This document shows, in pieces, positions 1-7,689 of a stretch of 64,000 nt of DNA; within the stretch, counting starts at the first letter, position 1; each line of letters begins with the position of its first letter. Origin of the DNA: Zobellia alginiliquefaciens (GTDB taxonomy: Bacteria > Bacteroidota > Bacteroidia > Flavobacteriales > Flavobacteriaceae); assembly GCF_029323795.1 (NCBI RefSeq), contig NZ_CP119758.1, positions 496,001 to 560,000 of the forward strand. Direction: 5' to 3'. Both the position numbers and the translations under genes were made by a program. Below the pieces are notes generated by a model. That model saw only the letters and a list, made by a program, of their open reading frames with translations, had not been told where the DNA came from and ran no database searches.

Positions 1-2
1 TG

Positions 3-296
3 ATTGGCGCTAAAATTATAGGCCCGTTGCATGTTTTTGCCGGTCCTTCGTTTCAATACATTTTAGATACCGAGTTTGATGGTATCTCCATAGATGATAT
101 TGAAAACGATTTTAGTGTAGGAGCTAATATTGGTGCAGGAGTAGACTTAGGTAAATTAGGAATAGATATTCGCTATGAGAGAGGTTTTAACAGCAACGAA
201 GCTACCTTTATCAATACGAACATTACCAACTTAGGACCTAGCCGCGTAGACGCTCGCCCAGATCAGTTGATCGTTAGTTTATCTTTGACGTTATAA
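3..296 (+). CDS. Outer membrane beta-barrel (porin family) protein, C-terminal fragment
   Basis: The reading frame is open from the left edge of the window, so the gene begins upstream and only about the last 97 residues are visible. They show alternating polar/hydrophobic strands typical of a small outer-membrane beta-barrel: a strand near FAGPSFQYIL, a glycine-rich turn (NIGAGVDLGKLGIDIRYE), and a final strand LIVSLSLTL ending almost at the C-terminus, as barrel proteins do. This fits the flavobacterial 'porin family / outer membrane beta-barrel' proteins. A TTG at 27 could be read as a start, but the frame continues through it. A strong terminator follows. The ligand or function cannot be deduced. 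Confidence 0.75.
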   Translation: MGAKIIGPLHVFAGPSFQYILDTEFDGISIDDIENDFSVGANIGAGVDLGKLGIDIRYERGFNSNEATFINTNITNLGPSRVDARPDQLIVSLSLTL

Positions 297-311
297 GGAA
301 ACTGTTATTAT

Positions 312-355
312 AAAAAGAAAGCCCGAAACCATATATGGTTTCGGGCTTTCTTTTT
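312..355. terminator. Bidirectional intrinsic terminator
   Basis: A perfect inverted repeat (AAAGAAAGCCCGAAACCAT / ATGGTTTCGGGCTTTCTTT) is flanked by an A-run on one side and a T-run on the other. It lies between the convergent ends of the barrel gene and the FKBP-like gene and can stop both transcripts. Confidence 0.9.
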
Positions 356-372
356 ATATCCTAGAATTACTT

Positions 373-1224
373 TTAATTGGAATCCGAATCTAAATAATCT
401 GGAAACGTATCACCATCAGCATCATCATTAAACAAATAACCGTCATTATTAGTATCTTCTTCAATGGATGGCGTTCCATCACCATCGTGGTCTGTCTGTT
501 TAATAGCCAACATATCCAACTTAAATATTAACGGTGTATAAGCATGTATTACCCCACTTGTCAAATTATAATACCCTAAGCCTGAAGGAAAGATGAACAT
601 ACCTATCCCATAATCATCTACGGAATATGTACCATCTTCATTGATTACTGCTGGCGCACCACCCTTTAAAAGAGATGCCCCTTCGGAAAAACCTCTAGCG
701 GGAGTACCCGAAAATGTGGAAGTTGCCGGAGCCTGTAAACTAGCTAAATCAAACCACACTGGATCATCCTCACTGCCATCATCAAAAATAGTCCCATCTA
801 TAAGGTTGCCTGAATAACGCACAAAAGCCGAATCCGCAACACTCAAAGCATCACCTACACCTTCTCTTACTTCTAAAAAATACAAGGTATGGGTTACCGT
901 AGTTTCTGGACCATCAATAAAGTAATGACTAGAAGGCACATCCACTTCAATAGGAGTCATTTGGTCAATAAGAGGTATTTTATCCGTATCCCCCTCACCT
1001 ATCTCCATTACGTCAATTTTATAATCAAAATCTTCCGTAGGCGATTGAAACTCCTCGTAGTTGTAATAATGCGTTTTAAGATATTCCTGAATCTCAGCTT
1101 CATCATCCACCAAAATTTCGGCCAGTGGCTTTGCTGGTTCAATAGTGGCACCGCCATCATCGTTATTACAAGAGTACAGTACAACTACCAATGCCAATAA
1201 GGCAACTATGCGATTCATTATCAT
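373..1224 (-). CDS. FKBP-type peptidyl-prolyl isomerase-like lipoprotein with acidic Ca-binding-type tail
   Basis: The 283-residue protein starts with a lipoprotein signal peptide (hydrophobic stretch ending LYSC, Cys at about residue 19, then NNDDGG), so it is probably anchored in an outer or inner membrane leaflet. Residues about 115-240 look like an FKBP domain (VREGVGDALSVADSAFVRYSG, GTIFDDGS, and the FIFPSGLGYY segment resembling the Y/IP..LGY motif). The last 40 residues carry two thrombospondin-type-3-like D-x-D-G-D repeats (DHDGDGTPS, DADGDTFPDYLDSD), which usually bind calcium. ATG at 1224 or the second ATG at 1218 could be the start. Isomerase activity is inferred from the fold; some FKBP active-site aromatics may be missing. 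Confidence 0.75.
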   Translation of the reverse strand: MIMNRIVALLALVVVLYSCNNDDGGATIEPAKPLAEILVDDEAEIQEYLKTHYYNYEEFQSPTEDFDYKIDVMEIGEGDTDKIPLIDQMTPIEVDVPSSHYFIDGPETTVTHTLYFLEVREGVGDALSVADSAFVRYSGNLIDGTIFDDGSEDDPVWFDLASLQAPATSTFSGTPARGFSEGASLLKGGAPAVINEDGTYSVDDYGIGMFIFPSGLGYYNLTSGVIHAYTPLIFKLDMLAIKQTDHDGDGTPSIEEDTNNDGYLFNDDADGDTFPDYLDSDSN

Positions 1225-1262
1225 CTATTCAATTTTACAGGCGGCAAGATACAATTTTCCCT

Positions 1263-1270
1263 TATTTTTG
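1263..1270 (+). promoter_or_regulatory. Bacteroidota -7 promoter element for the S4-domain gene
   Basis: TATTTTTG matches the TAnnTTTG consensus of the Bacteroidota housekeeping sigma factor and lies 31 bases before the ATG at 1302. No clear -33 TTG is seen. Confidence 0.5.
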
Positions 1271-1301
1271 TGGAAAGCCTTAACAAAGATTTTTAATAGT
1301 T

Positions 1302-1703
1302 ATGCGAATTGATAAGTACTTATGGAGCACCCGCTATTTCAAGACCCGAAACATTGCTTCTACTGCCTGTAAAAAAGGGCAGGTGAAAATTAATGACCAA
1401 GTGGCAAAACCATCAAGAGAAATCTACCCAATGGATAAAATTATAGTCCGTAAGGAGCAAATTAACCTTCAACTTACGGTTTTGGACATCCCGAAAAGCC
1501 GAGTGGGCGCCAAATTGGTAAATATATATAGAACAGACACCACACCCAAGGAAGCTTTTGAACACAACGAATTACTGAAACAGGCAAAGGAACATTACCG
1601 CAAAAAAGGAACAGGAAGACCTACCAAAAAAGACCGCCGGGATATTGAAGATTACCTGGATGATCCAGATGCCACACCAGATAGTTTTATAAGCCCGGAA
1701 TAA
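1302..1703 (+). CDS. S4-domain RNA-binding protein (Hsp15/HslR family)
   Basis: The 133-residue protein begins MRIDKYLWSTRYFKTRNIAS, the classical S4 domain opening, with KGQVKINDQVAKPSREI forming the RNA-contacting loop (residues 1-65). The C-terminal half is basic then acidic (KKGTGRPTKKDRRDIEDY), as in Hsp15, which in E. coli binds stalled 50S subunits carrying peptidyl-tRNA. The length matches the family (about 130). It is followed after 53 bases by a phosphoribosyltransferase gene with its own promoter-like motif. The family call is firm; the ribosome-rescue role is taken from the E. coli relative. Confidence 0.9.
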   Translation: MRIDKYLWSTRYFKTRNIASTACKKGQVKINDQVAKPSREIYPMDKIIVRKEQINLQLTVLDIPKSRVGAKLVNIYRTDTTPKEAFEHNELLKQAKEHYRKKGTGRPTKKDRRDIEDYLDDPDATPDSFISPE

Positions 1704-1730
1704 AAAAGAGAAGATTTACCAACGGTTGGC

Positions 1731-1738
1731 TATCTTTG
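1731..1738 (+). promoter_or_regulatory. Bacteroidota -7 promoter element for the phosphoribosyltransferase gene
   Basis: TATCTTTG fits TAnnTTTG and is 18 bases upstream of the ATG at 1757, implying a very short leader. Confidence 0.45.
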
Positions 1739-1756
1739 AAATGAAAATACCCATTT

Positions 1757-2254
1757 ATGGAAAATAAAATACTTACACATCAACAAATTCAACATAAAAT
1801 TGAACGTATAGCCTATCAGATATACGAGGCGAATGTTGAAGAAAAAGAAATTATTATTGCGGGTATTGATGGCGGTGGACTCAATTTTGCAAAAAAACTA
1901 CAGCGCGTTCTTAAGAAGGTAACCGAAGCAGAAATCACTCTCTGTAAGGTGCTGATGGATAAAGAAAACCCCTTAGAGAGCGGCGTTACTACTTCAATTC
2001 CTGAATCTGAATATACTGATAAGTCAATTGTGCTGGTTGATGATGTCCTTAATTCGGGGACTACCCTAATTTATGGCGTGCACCATTTCTTAAAAACCCC
2101 CCTTAAACAACTTAAGACTGCTGTTCTAGTTAACAGAAACCATAAAAAATACCCGGTAAAAGCCGATTATAAAGGCATATCCCTGTCCACCTCTTTACAG
2201 GAACATGTACACGTTAAGTTTCAGGCTAAGAATGATATGGTATATCTAGATTAA
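1757..2254 (+). CDS. Phosphoribosyltransferase family protein (PyrR-like)
   Basis: A 165-residue type I phosphoribosyltransferase. The PRPP-binding loop is seen as SIVLVDDVLNSGTTL (about residues 92-106), with the two acidic residues preceding a small-residue loop, and the N-terminal flexible part contains IIIAGIDGGGLNFAKKLQ. Such flavobacterial proteins are usually annotated as phosphoribosyltransferase or PyrR-like, and could be a uracil/hypoxanthine-type transferase; the base specificity cannot be read. The 3' end overlaps the convergent shikimate kinase gene by nine bases. Confidence 0.85.
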   Translation: MENKILTHQQIQHKIERIAYQIYEANVEEKEIIIAGIDGGGLNFAKKLQRVLKKVTEAEITLCKVLMDKENPLESGVTTSIPESEYTDKSIVLVDDVLNSGTTLIYGVHHFLKTPLKQLKTAVLVNRNHKKYPVKADYKGISLSTSLQEHVHVKFQAKNDMVYLD

Positions 2255-2761
2255 AATAGACTCCATTTCAGTAACAATTTCCTGCGGATCTTTACCATCG
2301 CAACTGATCACCTTGTTTGCCTGATTGTAAAAATAGCTCCGTTCAAAGAGGTGCTTACCAATAAATTCAGGTAATTCCTCTTCCGGAATATTTCTAACCA
2401 ATGGCCGCTCATCCTTCTCTTTTAAAAGACGCTTGGCCAATTGAGGTATGGATACTTTTAAGTAGAAAGTATTCTCTGTTTTTTCTAGCATGGCCTGCAT
2501 ATTGTTTCCGTAGCAAGGGGTTCCACCACCGGTAGACAATATAAAATTATCGTTTTGGGCCAGCACTTCATTCAAGTATTCATATTCTTTCTTTCTGAAA
2601 TACAGCTCCCCTTTATTTTTAAAAATATCGGAAACGGACATTTTTTCGGCCTGTCCTATATAATCATCTAGATCTATGAATTCTAAGTTTCTTTTTTGGG
2701 ATAGCAACTTACCAATTGTGCTCTTACCACTCCCCATATAGCCTATCAATACTATTTTCAC
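2246..2761 (-). CDS. aroK: Shikimate kinase
   Basis: It phosphorylates shikimate to shikimate-3-phosphate with ATP in the chorismate (aromatic amino acid) pathway, in the cytoplasm. The Walker A loop GYMGSGKST is at the N-terminus, followed by the shikimate-binding DLDDYI, the STGGGTPCYG motif, and the lid arginine in KDERPLVRN. I chose the GTG at 2761, giving MKIVLIGYMGSGKST (171 residues, the normal length). The longer frame to an ATG at 2806 adds a 15-residue lead that looks non-homologous. It converges with and slightly overlaps the phosphoribosyltransferase gene. Confidence 0.92.
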   Translation of the reverse strand: MKIVLIGYMGSGKSTIGKLLSQKRNLEFIDLDDYIGQAEKMSVSDIFKNKGELYFRKKEYEYLNEVLAQNDNFILSTGGGTPCYGNNMQAMLEKTENTFYLKVSIPQLAKRLLKEKDERPLVRNIPEEELPEFIGKHLFERSYFYNQANKVISCDGKDPQEIVTEMESILI

Positions 2762-2834
2762 AATTTTATTTTGGTGCAAAAGTGGCTTATTTTCAAGGGA
2801 TTTCAAAAAAAAAGAAATTTATCTTAAAAAGGGC

Positions 2835-2864
2835 TTGGAAAATAAAGTAATCGACTTATATTTG
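2835..2864 (+). promoter_or_regulatory. Full Bacteroidota promoter (TTG-N19-TAnnTTTG) for tRNA-Lys
   Basis: TTG at 2835-2837, a 19-base spacer, and TATATTTG at 2857-2864 give a textbook match to the Bacteroidota -33/-7 promoter, 36 bases before the first tRNA-Lys gene. Confidence 0.8.
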
Positions 2865-2900
2865 CACCCGCATTGAGGGAATCAAACCTCATATGTTATT

Positions 2901-2973
2901 GACCTGGTAGCTCAGTTGGTAGAGCATCTCCCTTTTAAGGAGAGGGTCCTGGGTTCGAGCCCCAGCCAGGTCA
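2901..2973 (+). tRNA. tRNA-Lys (anticodon TTT), copy 1
   Basis: A full cloverleaf can be drawn: acceptor GACCTGG/CCAGGTC, D arm GCTC..GAGC, anticodon stem TCTCC/GGAGA with loop CTTTTAA (anticodon TTT, lysine), and T arm CTGGG/CCCAG. The discriminator is A, and CCA is encoded directly after it (2974-2976). Confidence 0.97.
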
Positions 2974-2986
2974 CCAATTAAATAGT

Positions 2987-3014
2987 AGCCTCTTACAAAA
3001 AAGAGGCTTTTTTA
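2987..3014 (+). terminator. Terminator after tRNA-Lys copy 1
   Basis: AGCCTCTT / AAGAGGCT stem followed by TTTTTT, 13 bases after the tRNA. Confidence 0.85.
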
Positions 3015-3061
3015 TTTAAACGGGTGAGCACATTTTAACGCTTACGTTCTTAGATATTATT

Positions 3062-3134
3062 GACCTGGTAGCTCAGTTGGTAGAGCATCTCCCTTTTAAG
3101 GAGAGGGTCCTGGGTTCGAGCCCCAGCCAGGTCA
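3062..3134 (+). tRNA. tRNA-Lys (anticodon TTT), copy 2
   Basis: Identical in all 73 bases to the copy at 2901-2973, so a tandem duplicate 161 bases downstream. Here the 3' CCA is not encoded (the next bases are CTT). No TAnnTTTG element lies between the first terminator and this gene, so it may depend on read-through or on a weak promoter. Confidence 0.97.
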
Positions 3135-3153
3135 CTTTAAAATTTTGATGATT

Positions 3154-3202
3154 AAAACAAAAAAGCCCTGAAACAATATTGTTTCAGGGCTTTTTTGTTT
3201 TA
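3154..3202 (+). terminator. Terminator after tRNA-Lys copy 2
   Basis: AAAAAAGCCCTGAAACAAT / ATTGTTTCAGGGCTTTTTT perfect hairpin with T-tail. The remaining bases to the nrdA terminator (3203-3409) hold nothing I recognise except a lone TATTTTTG at 3367-3374. Confidence 0.9.
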
Positions 3203-3409
3203 GATGCAAACCCAGCTTTATACGTGCTTCAAACGGAAATAAACCTTCATCAACGGATGATTAAGCCATAAGTCTCAACTTTCCTTACAAACGAGGATAT
3301 AATCAATTCTAAGGCCCTATTTCCATCTTATTGCGCTCTATGACCAAACAATAGGATACCTACTTTTATTTTTGCCGAAAAAAGACAAACCTTAAACTGT
3401 AGAGTAATT

Positions 3410-3453
3410 AAAAAAAAACGAACCCTATCCATATAAATAAGAATAGGGTTCGC
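3410..3453 (-). terminator. Terminator of the nrdBA operon
   Basis: On the minus strand, GAACCCTAT / ATAGGGTTC forms a stem followed by nine T; it lies 42 bases past the nrdA stop. Confidence 0.85.
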
Positions 3454-3494
3454 CTTAAGCAATAAGTAAACTTTAAATAAATGCCTTTACCAGG

Positions 3495-5282
3495 TTACGC
3501 CTCGCAACTAGCACAATCTTTTTTCTGCTTAAATTTTTGTGCCGCATTCATACTATGCTGATAGTAGAGTGATTTTAACCCGAGTTTCCAAGCCGTAACG
3601 TGAATCTTATTGATTTCTTTTACCGGCATATCTGGATGCACAATTATGTTTACAGATTGACCTTGATCAATATGGTTTTGACGGTTTGCCGCTTGATATA
3701 TAATATCCATCTGGTCTATTTCTGAATAAGTCTGAAATACATCTTTTTCAAGTTCCGTTAAGAACTCCAAATGCTGTACAGATCCATCACGCTCACGAAT
3801 GCTGTGCCACACTTCTGTTGTATTCTTTCCTTTTTCTTCCAATAATTCCAGTAAAAAAGGATTTTTAATGGTCGTTTTAACCTTAGCAATATCCTTTACA
3901 TAAATATTTGACCAGATAGGTTCAATACCTTGTGAAACCTGCCCCAAAATAAAAGCGGAAGATGTTGTTGGCGCTACAGCATTTAACGTAGCATTGCGTC
4001 TACCGTATCCTTTAAGAACAGCTGGCTCGCCAAACTTAGCGGCCAATTCTTCGGAGGCTTTATATGATTTCTCTTTTATCTCTCTAAATATCTCACTATT
4101 TAGATTAAAAGCTTCTTGGCTATTAAAAGGCAATCTCTTGGATTGCAATAATGAATGCCATCCTAAAACCCCTAAACCTAGTGCACGGTTATCCTTTGCA
4201 AAATTATAGGCGCGTTCCATAAAAAGGAAAGTTTGTCTGTCCTCACGAGAATCAGAATCACGGTACCTTTCTAATTTTTCAATAAACTCTGTAATAACGG
4301 CATCTAAGAAATATACCATGGTTTCAACGGCATCCGTATCTTTCCACTTATCGTAATGCAAAACATTTACTGAGGACAAAACACATACAAACGACCAATC
4401 ATCATTTGATGGCAACATTATCTCCGTACAAAGGTTACTTGCATATATAGGCAAATCCTTTTCTTTATATACGTTTGATGCGCCGTTATTGGCATTATCC
4501 GTAAAGAATATGTATGGATAACCCATTTCTCCCCTACGTTGTAACACTTTGGCCCAGATAGAGCGTTTTGCCGTATCTCCATCAATCATTTCTTGCATCC
4601 ATTTATCAGTAACCGTTACCCCATGGGTAAGCTCTTGAATAGGATTTCCTTCCGTACCAATTTCCAAGAACTCCATAATATCCGGATGCTCAATAGGCAA
4701 ATAAGGAGAGAAACGACCACGACGAACAGAACCTTGGCTCACCACATCTACCATGGATTCAAAAAGCTGCATAATATGTACAGCTCCCGAAGCTTGACCG
4801 TTATTTTTAACCTCAGCACCACGGTGTCTTATTTTTCCAAAATAGCCAGACGTACCTCCACCCATTTTAGACATCATACCAACTTCTGATTGGGTGTATA
4901 AAATATTACCCATATCATCATCTATATGCGAACCAAAACAACTGATCGGTAATCCTCTTTCCTTTCCGAAGTTTGACCATACCGGAGATGCCAAAGAGAA
5001 AAAACCTTCTGACATATACCCGTAAAACTTATCGGAGAAACCAGGCATACCCAATAGCTGTTCAGCCCTATCCGCAATTTCGCGAATACGCTGTTCCGCA
5101 GTCACGCCTTTGGTTAAATAACCTGAATTTAAAAAATTAAGACTGTGGTCCGTAAGCCACTTAAAACCGCCAGTCGGTTCTTTCTTACTATTCTTTAGAG
5201 CCTCTTTCCTTGCGATTACAAGTTGATCTTGCTCTGAAATTTTTTCGTCAATCTGTGTGGTGGTAGTGTTTAATTCGCTCAT
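3495..5282 (-). CDS. nrdA: Class I ribonucleotide reductase, catalytic alpha subunit (no ATP-cone)
   Basis: It reduces ribonucleoside diphosphates to deoxyribonucleotides together with the beta subunit encoded just upstream. Seen: the active-site cysteine in LPISCFGSH, the N-x-C-x-E catalytic motif (SNLCTEIM), the partner cysteine in SFVCVLSSVN, paired radical-transfer tyrosines in KSLYYQHS near the end, and a C-terminal CASC pair for re-reduction. At 595 residues it is shorter than E. coli NrdA (about 760), and the N-terminal ATP-cone is absent: the protein starts directly with a linker and then GGFKWLTDH. The missing allosteric domain is on NrdB instead. Its ATG follows the nrdB stop codon with no spacer, so translation is probably coupled. 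Confidence 0.96.
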   Translation of the reverse strand: MSELNTTTTQIDEKISEQDQLVIARKEALKNSKKEPTGGFKWLTDHSLNFLNSGYLTKGVTAEQRIREIADRAEQLLGMPGFSDKFYGYMSEGFFSLASPVWSNFGKERGLPISCFGSHIDDDMGNILYTQSEVGMMSKMGGGTSGYFGKIRHRGAEVKNNGQASGAVHIMQLFESMVDVVSQGSVRRGRFSPYLPIEHPDIMEFLEIGTEGNPIQELTHGVTVTDKWMQEMIDGDTAKRSIWAKVLQRRGEMGYPYIFFTDNANNGASNVYKEKDLPIYASNLCTEIMLPSNDDWSFVCVLSSVNVLHYDKWKDTDAVETMVYFLDAVITEFIEKLERYRDSDSREDRQTFLFMERAYNFAKDNRALGLGVLGWHSLLQSKRLPFNSQEAFNLNSEIFREIKEKSYKASEELAAKFGEPAVLKGYGRRNATLNAVAPTTSSAFILGQVSQGIEPIWSNIYVKDIAKVKTTIKNPFLLELLEEKGKNTTEVWHSIRERDGSVQHLEFLTELEKDVFQTYSEIDQMDIIYQAANRQNHIDQGQSVNIIVHPDMPVKEINKIHVTAWKLGLKSLYYQHSMNAAQKFKQKKDCASCEA

Positions 5283-6557
5283 TTAAAAAAGATCGTCACT
5301 GGTTATACTTTGAGTTCGTTTACTATAATTGATAGAGCGTTTCACGAAGAAATCGCCATGTTTAGTCCCTATTATTTCATCATCAAACCATTCTGTTTCT
5401 GCCAATAGCTTATCGTCGACATCAAATATTTTGTCTATTCCAATACTACTGAGAGAATTATTGAATCGGTTTTTAATAAATTCATTTATAACTGCTTTTG
5501 GCAAGAAGTCTAGTTCTCCTTTTTCAAAAATCCAATCTACTATCTCACTTTCCGCAAGGAAAGCTTCATGGCACATATTCTTTATCATGGTATGATATTC
5601 CTCATCAAACCAATCAGGATTTTCATCCTTAATGATTTTAATAACATCAATACCAAAGTCACCATGAATTTGTTCTTCCTTAGAGGTTGCTTCAACCACG
5701 TTTGAAATTCCCTTGAACATATTCTTATGCTTGTTGAAAGCCATTATTATCAAAAACTGAGAGAACAGGGATACGTGTTCTATAAACAAAGAGAACAACA
5801 AAATAGATTCTGCATACTCCTTATTATCTACACTTTTTGCATTCTTAAGCGCTGTCTCAAGATATTGCACACGCTTCATCATTACCGGCTTCTTCTTTAA
5901 ATTTTTGAACTCTGCATTGAGTCCTAAAATTTCAAGTAAATGAGAATAGGCATCGGCATGACGCACTTCACTTTCTGCAAAAGTAGCTCCTACAGAACCG
6001 ATTTCCGGTTTAGGCATTTTATGATAGATATCGCCCCAGAAACTTTTCACGGCTACTTCTATCTGAGAAATAGCCAACATTGCATTTTTGAGGGCATTTC
6101 TTTCGGGCTCCTCAAGACCTGCTTTAAAATCCTGAATATCACTAGTAAAATTAAATTCTGAATGAATCCAATAAGAATGACGAATGGCCGGCACATACTC
6201 ATATAACTGAGGATACTCGTATGGCTTTAAATTAATACGCTTCTCAAAAATGTTGGATTTTCTTTTTTGAGCCTGCTCATTACGATATAGAATATATCCT
6301 TTGGCAACATCAAAAAAACCAGCTTCCATAAGGTGGGTTTCTACAAAATCCTGTACTTCTTCTACAGTAGGAACATACTTATCATCTAGCGCATTTCTTT
6401 CCAAAAGCGAGGTATGAACGTTATTCGCAATACGTTCAGCATCCTGTGGCCCACCATGTGAAGCGGCCATCATGGCTTTCATTATTGCCTCCGTAATCTT
6501 GTGTAAATGAAACGGTTTCTTTGTGAAATCTCGTTTTATAAGATGTGTAATTTGCAT
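5283..6557 (-). CDS. nrdB: Class I ribonucleotide reductase, radical-generating beta subunit with N-terminal ATP-cone
   Basis: It supplies the metal/radical cofactor to NrdA. Residues 1-100 are an ATP-cone (KRDFTKKPFHLHKITEAIMKAM, then VPTVEEVQDFVETHLM), a master-switch domain normally found on NrdA. The ferritin-like core follows with metal ligands E197-x-x-H200 and E295-x-x-H298, probably E167 and E260, and a tyrosine Y204 at the place of the E. coli radical Tyr122. This is the architecture described for Leeuwenhoekiella blandensis NrdB, where ATP gives active dimers and dATP gives inactive tetramers and a dimanganese centre was reported. It is first in the operon with nrdA. The 424-residue length fits beta (about 330) plus a cone (about 95). 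Confidence 0.96.
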   Translation of the reverse strand: MQITHLIKRDFTKKPFHLHKITEAIMKAMMAASHGGPQDAERIANNVHTSLLERNALDDKYVPTVEEVQDFVETHLMEAGFFDVAKGYILYRNEQAQKRKSNIFEKRINLKPYEYPQLYEYVPAIRHSYWIHSEFNFTSDIQDFKAGLEEPERNALKNAMLAISQIEVAVKSFWGDIYHKMPKPEIGSVGATFAESEVRHADAYSHLLEILGLNAEFKNLKKKPVMMKRVQYLETALKNAKSVDNKEYAESILLFSLFIEHVSLFSQFLIIMAFNKHKNMFKGISNVVEATSKEEQIHGDFGIDVIKIIKDENPDWFDEEYHTMIKNMCHEAFLAESEIVDWIFEKGELDFLPKAVINEFIKNRFNNSLSSIGIDKIFDVDDKLLAETEWFDDEIIGTKHGDFFVKRSINYSKRTQSITSDDLF

Positions 6558-7431
6558 AGAAAATGAATCTTAGAATTCTTCTGAATAAGAAGTATAAAGG
6601 TCTGATTTAAGTCCCTTGTTTTTGCTTAAACTCAACTAATGTTTTCACAGTTTTATTAACAACGATGCTAAACACTACAAAACCAACTGTCTTTTAGAGG
6701 GTTGACCAAAGAAAATTAAATGTGATAAAATGACGAAGATTGGTTAAGCCTAAGATGCTTTTACCTATGATGAGAAGTCCTCATATTGTTTGACCAAATC
6801 CATGCTTCAAATAGTCTCCCATTTGCATGTTGTGCCAACCACCATCCCCAAAGAAAAACACCAAAAACTGATAAGTACGAGCACTGTTCATCTATGATAT
6901 TGATAAACTACCAAATCTGGAAAAAAAATCGAACACTTCTATTTCTTTTCTTGAAGTTCTGCTCCCATCAGACCAAACAATGTTCTTATTATTTTTATTT
7001 TCTCTTAAGTACCATGTAATCAACCCATACCGTTTAATAATATCAAAACAAACCTCTTGTTAGCCGGTTCAAAATTTACCGTATGAGGAAATTTTCCTCA
7101 ACTAAAAAAAGCGACAAAAATCGATTAAAACTTAAAATATTGATAATCAGGATGTTATTTCAGAAAATAAATGATAAATTTATAAGGCACACTATTTGAA
7201 TTGTAAAAGACAACCTTGACCGAGTCATGAAATTTCTGTCTATCAAATAGATAGTGATTCACCATATTAATTAAATATGTTTTCTGTAATACTAGGGTTA
7301 TAAAATTACTATTAAGCAAACGCTTTTTACTTGGTTCTGCCCAAGTTGTAATACGTACCGGAATTTACCTATACGCACACCCATTGATGGTAGTGTGTTA
7401 CTGTTAAAGATAGTATTGTAAATATCAAAAT
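6558..7431. other. Long gene-poor intergenic region upstream of nrdB
   Basis: About 870 bases without a convincing gene. It must carry the nrdB promoter (minus strand), but I find no clean CAAAnnTA (reverse TAnnTTTG) and no clear NrdR box. A 77-codon frame at 6786-7019 has poor composition (His/Cys/Lys-rich, no domain) and I do not accept it. A 17-base palindrome lies at 7084-7100. The rest is AT-rich with no recognisable structure. Confidence 0.5.
7084..7100. promoter_or_regulatory. Perfect 17-base palindrome, possible operator
   Basis: TGAGGAAA-T-TTTCCTCA is a perfect inverted repeat with one central base. It is not followed by a T-run on either strand close enough for a terminator, so a protein-binding site is the more likely reading. 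The regulator is unknown. Confidence 0.35.
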
Positions 7432-7575
7432 ATGAACAGAAAAAGGTCATTTTACCCAGAAGAATCCAATAGTTCTACTATAGATAAAAAAAATGAAGTT
7501 GAACTTAGTAGATGGACAGAAGATATTGAATACATCAACAAAGAATTAGAATACATTCTGGACACAGAATTCTAG
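7432..7575 (+). CDS. Possible small protein of 47 residues, charged and helical
   Basis: ATG at 7432 opens a 47-codon frame ending at TAG 7573-7575. The product is rich in E, K, S and I with no cysteine. Its second half (ELSRWTEDIEYINKELEYIL) has a heptad-like pattern with W, I and L spaced for an amphipathic helix or short coiled coil. It lies 114 bases before the universal stress protein on the same strand. I do not recognise the family. Codon composition looks like that of neighbouring genes, but nothing but the open frame supports it. Confidence 0.4.
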   Translation: MNRKRSFYPEESNSSTIDKKNEVELSRWTEDIEYINKELEYILDTEF

Positions 7576-7689
7576 GTCCGTAACCTATAGTATGTAGTAG
7601 CCTTTCATTTGAAACACATTCATCCGAGCCCCAAATTTGTATGATGCTATGCCTAGGCGATTTTATTAAACAAATTAAAAACAATTATC

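Noticed and set aside
889-1200. 103-codon frame antisense to the FKBP-like gene
   Set aside because: Low-complexity Arg/Phe/Ile composition, fully inside a convincing gene on the other strand.
3367-3374. TATTTTTG promoter-like element on the plus strand after the tRNA-Lys pair
   Set aside because: No gene or RNA hairpin with plus-strand T-tail follows; only the nrdA terminator of the opposite strand is downstream.
3495-5282. NrdA as a truncated gene
   Set aside because: All catalytic motifs and the C-terminal cysteines are present; the missing N-terminal ATP-cone sits on NrdB, so the length is natural.
6786-7019. 77-codon open frame upstream of nrdB
   Set aside because: Composition is unlike the neighbours, no domain or signal, no promoter or ribosome site; it lies in a non-coding AT-rich gap.
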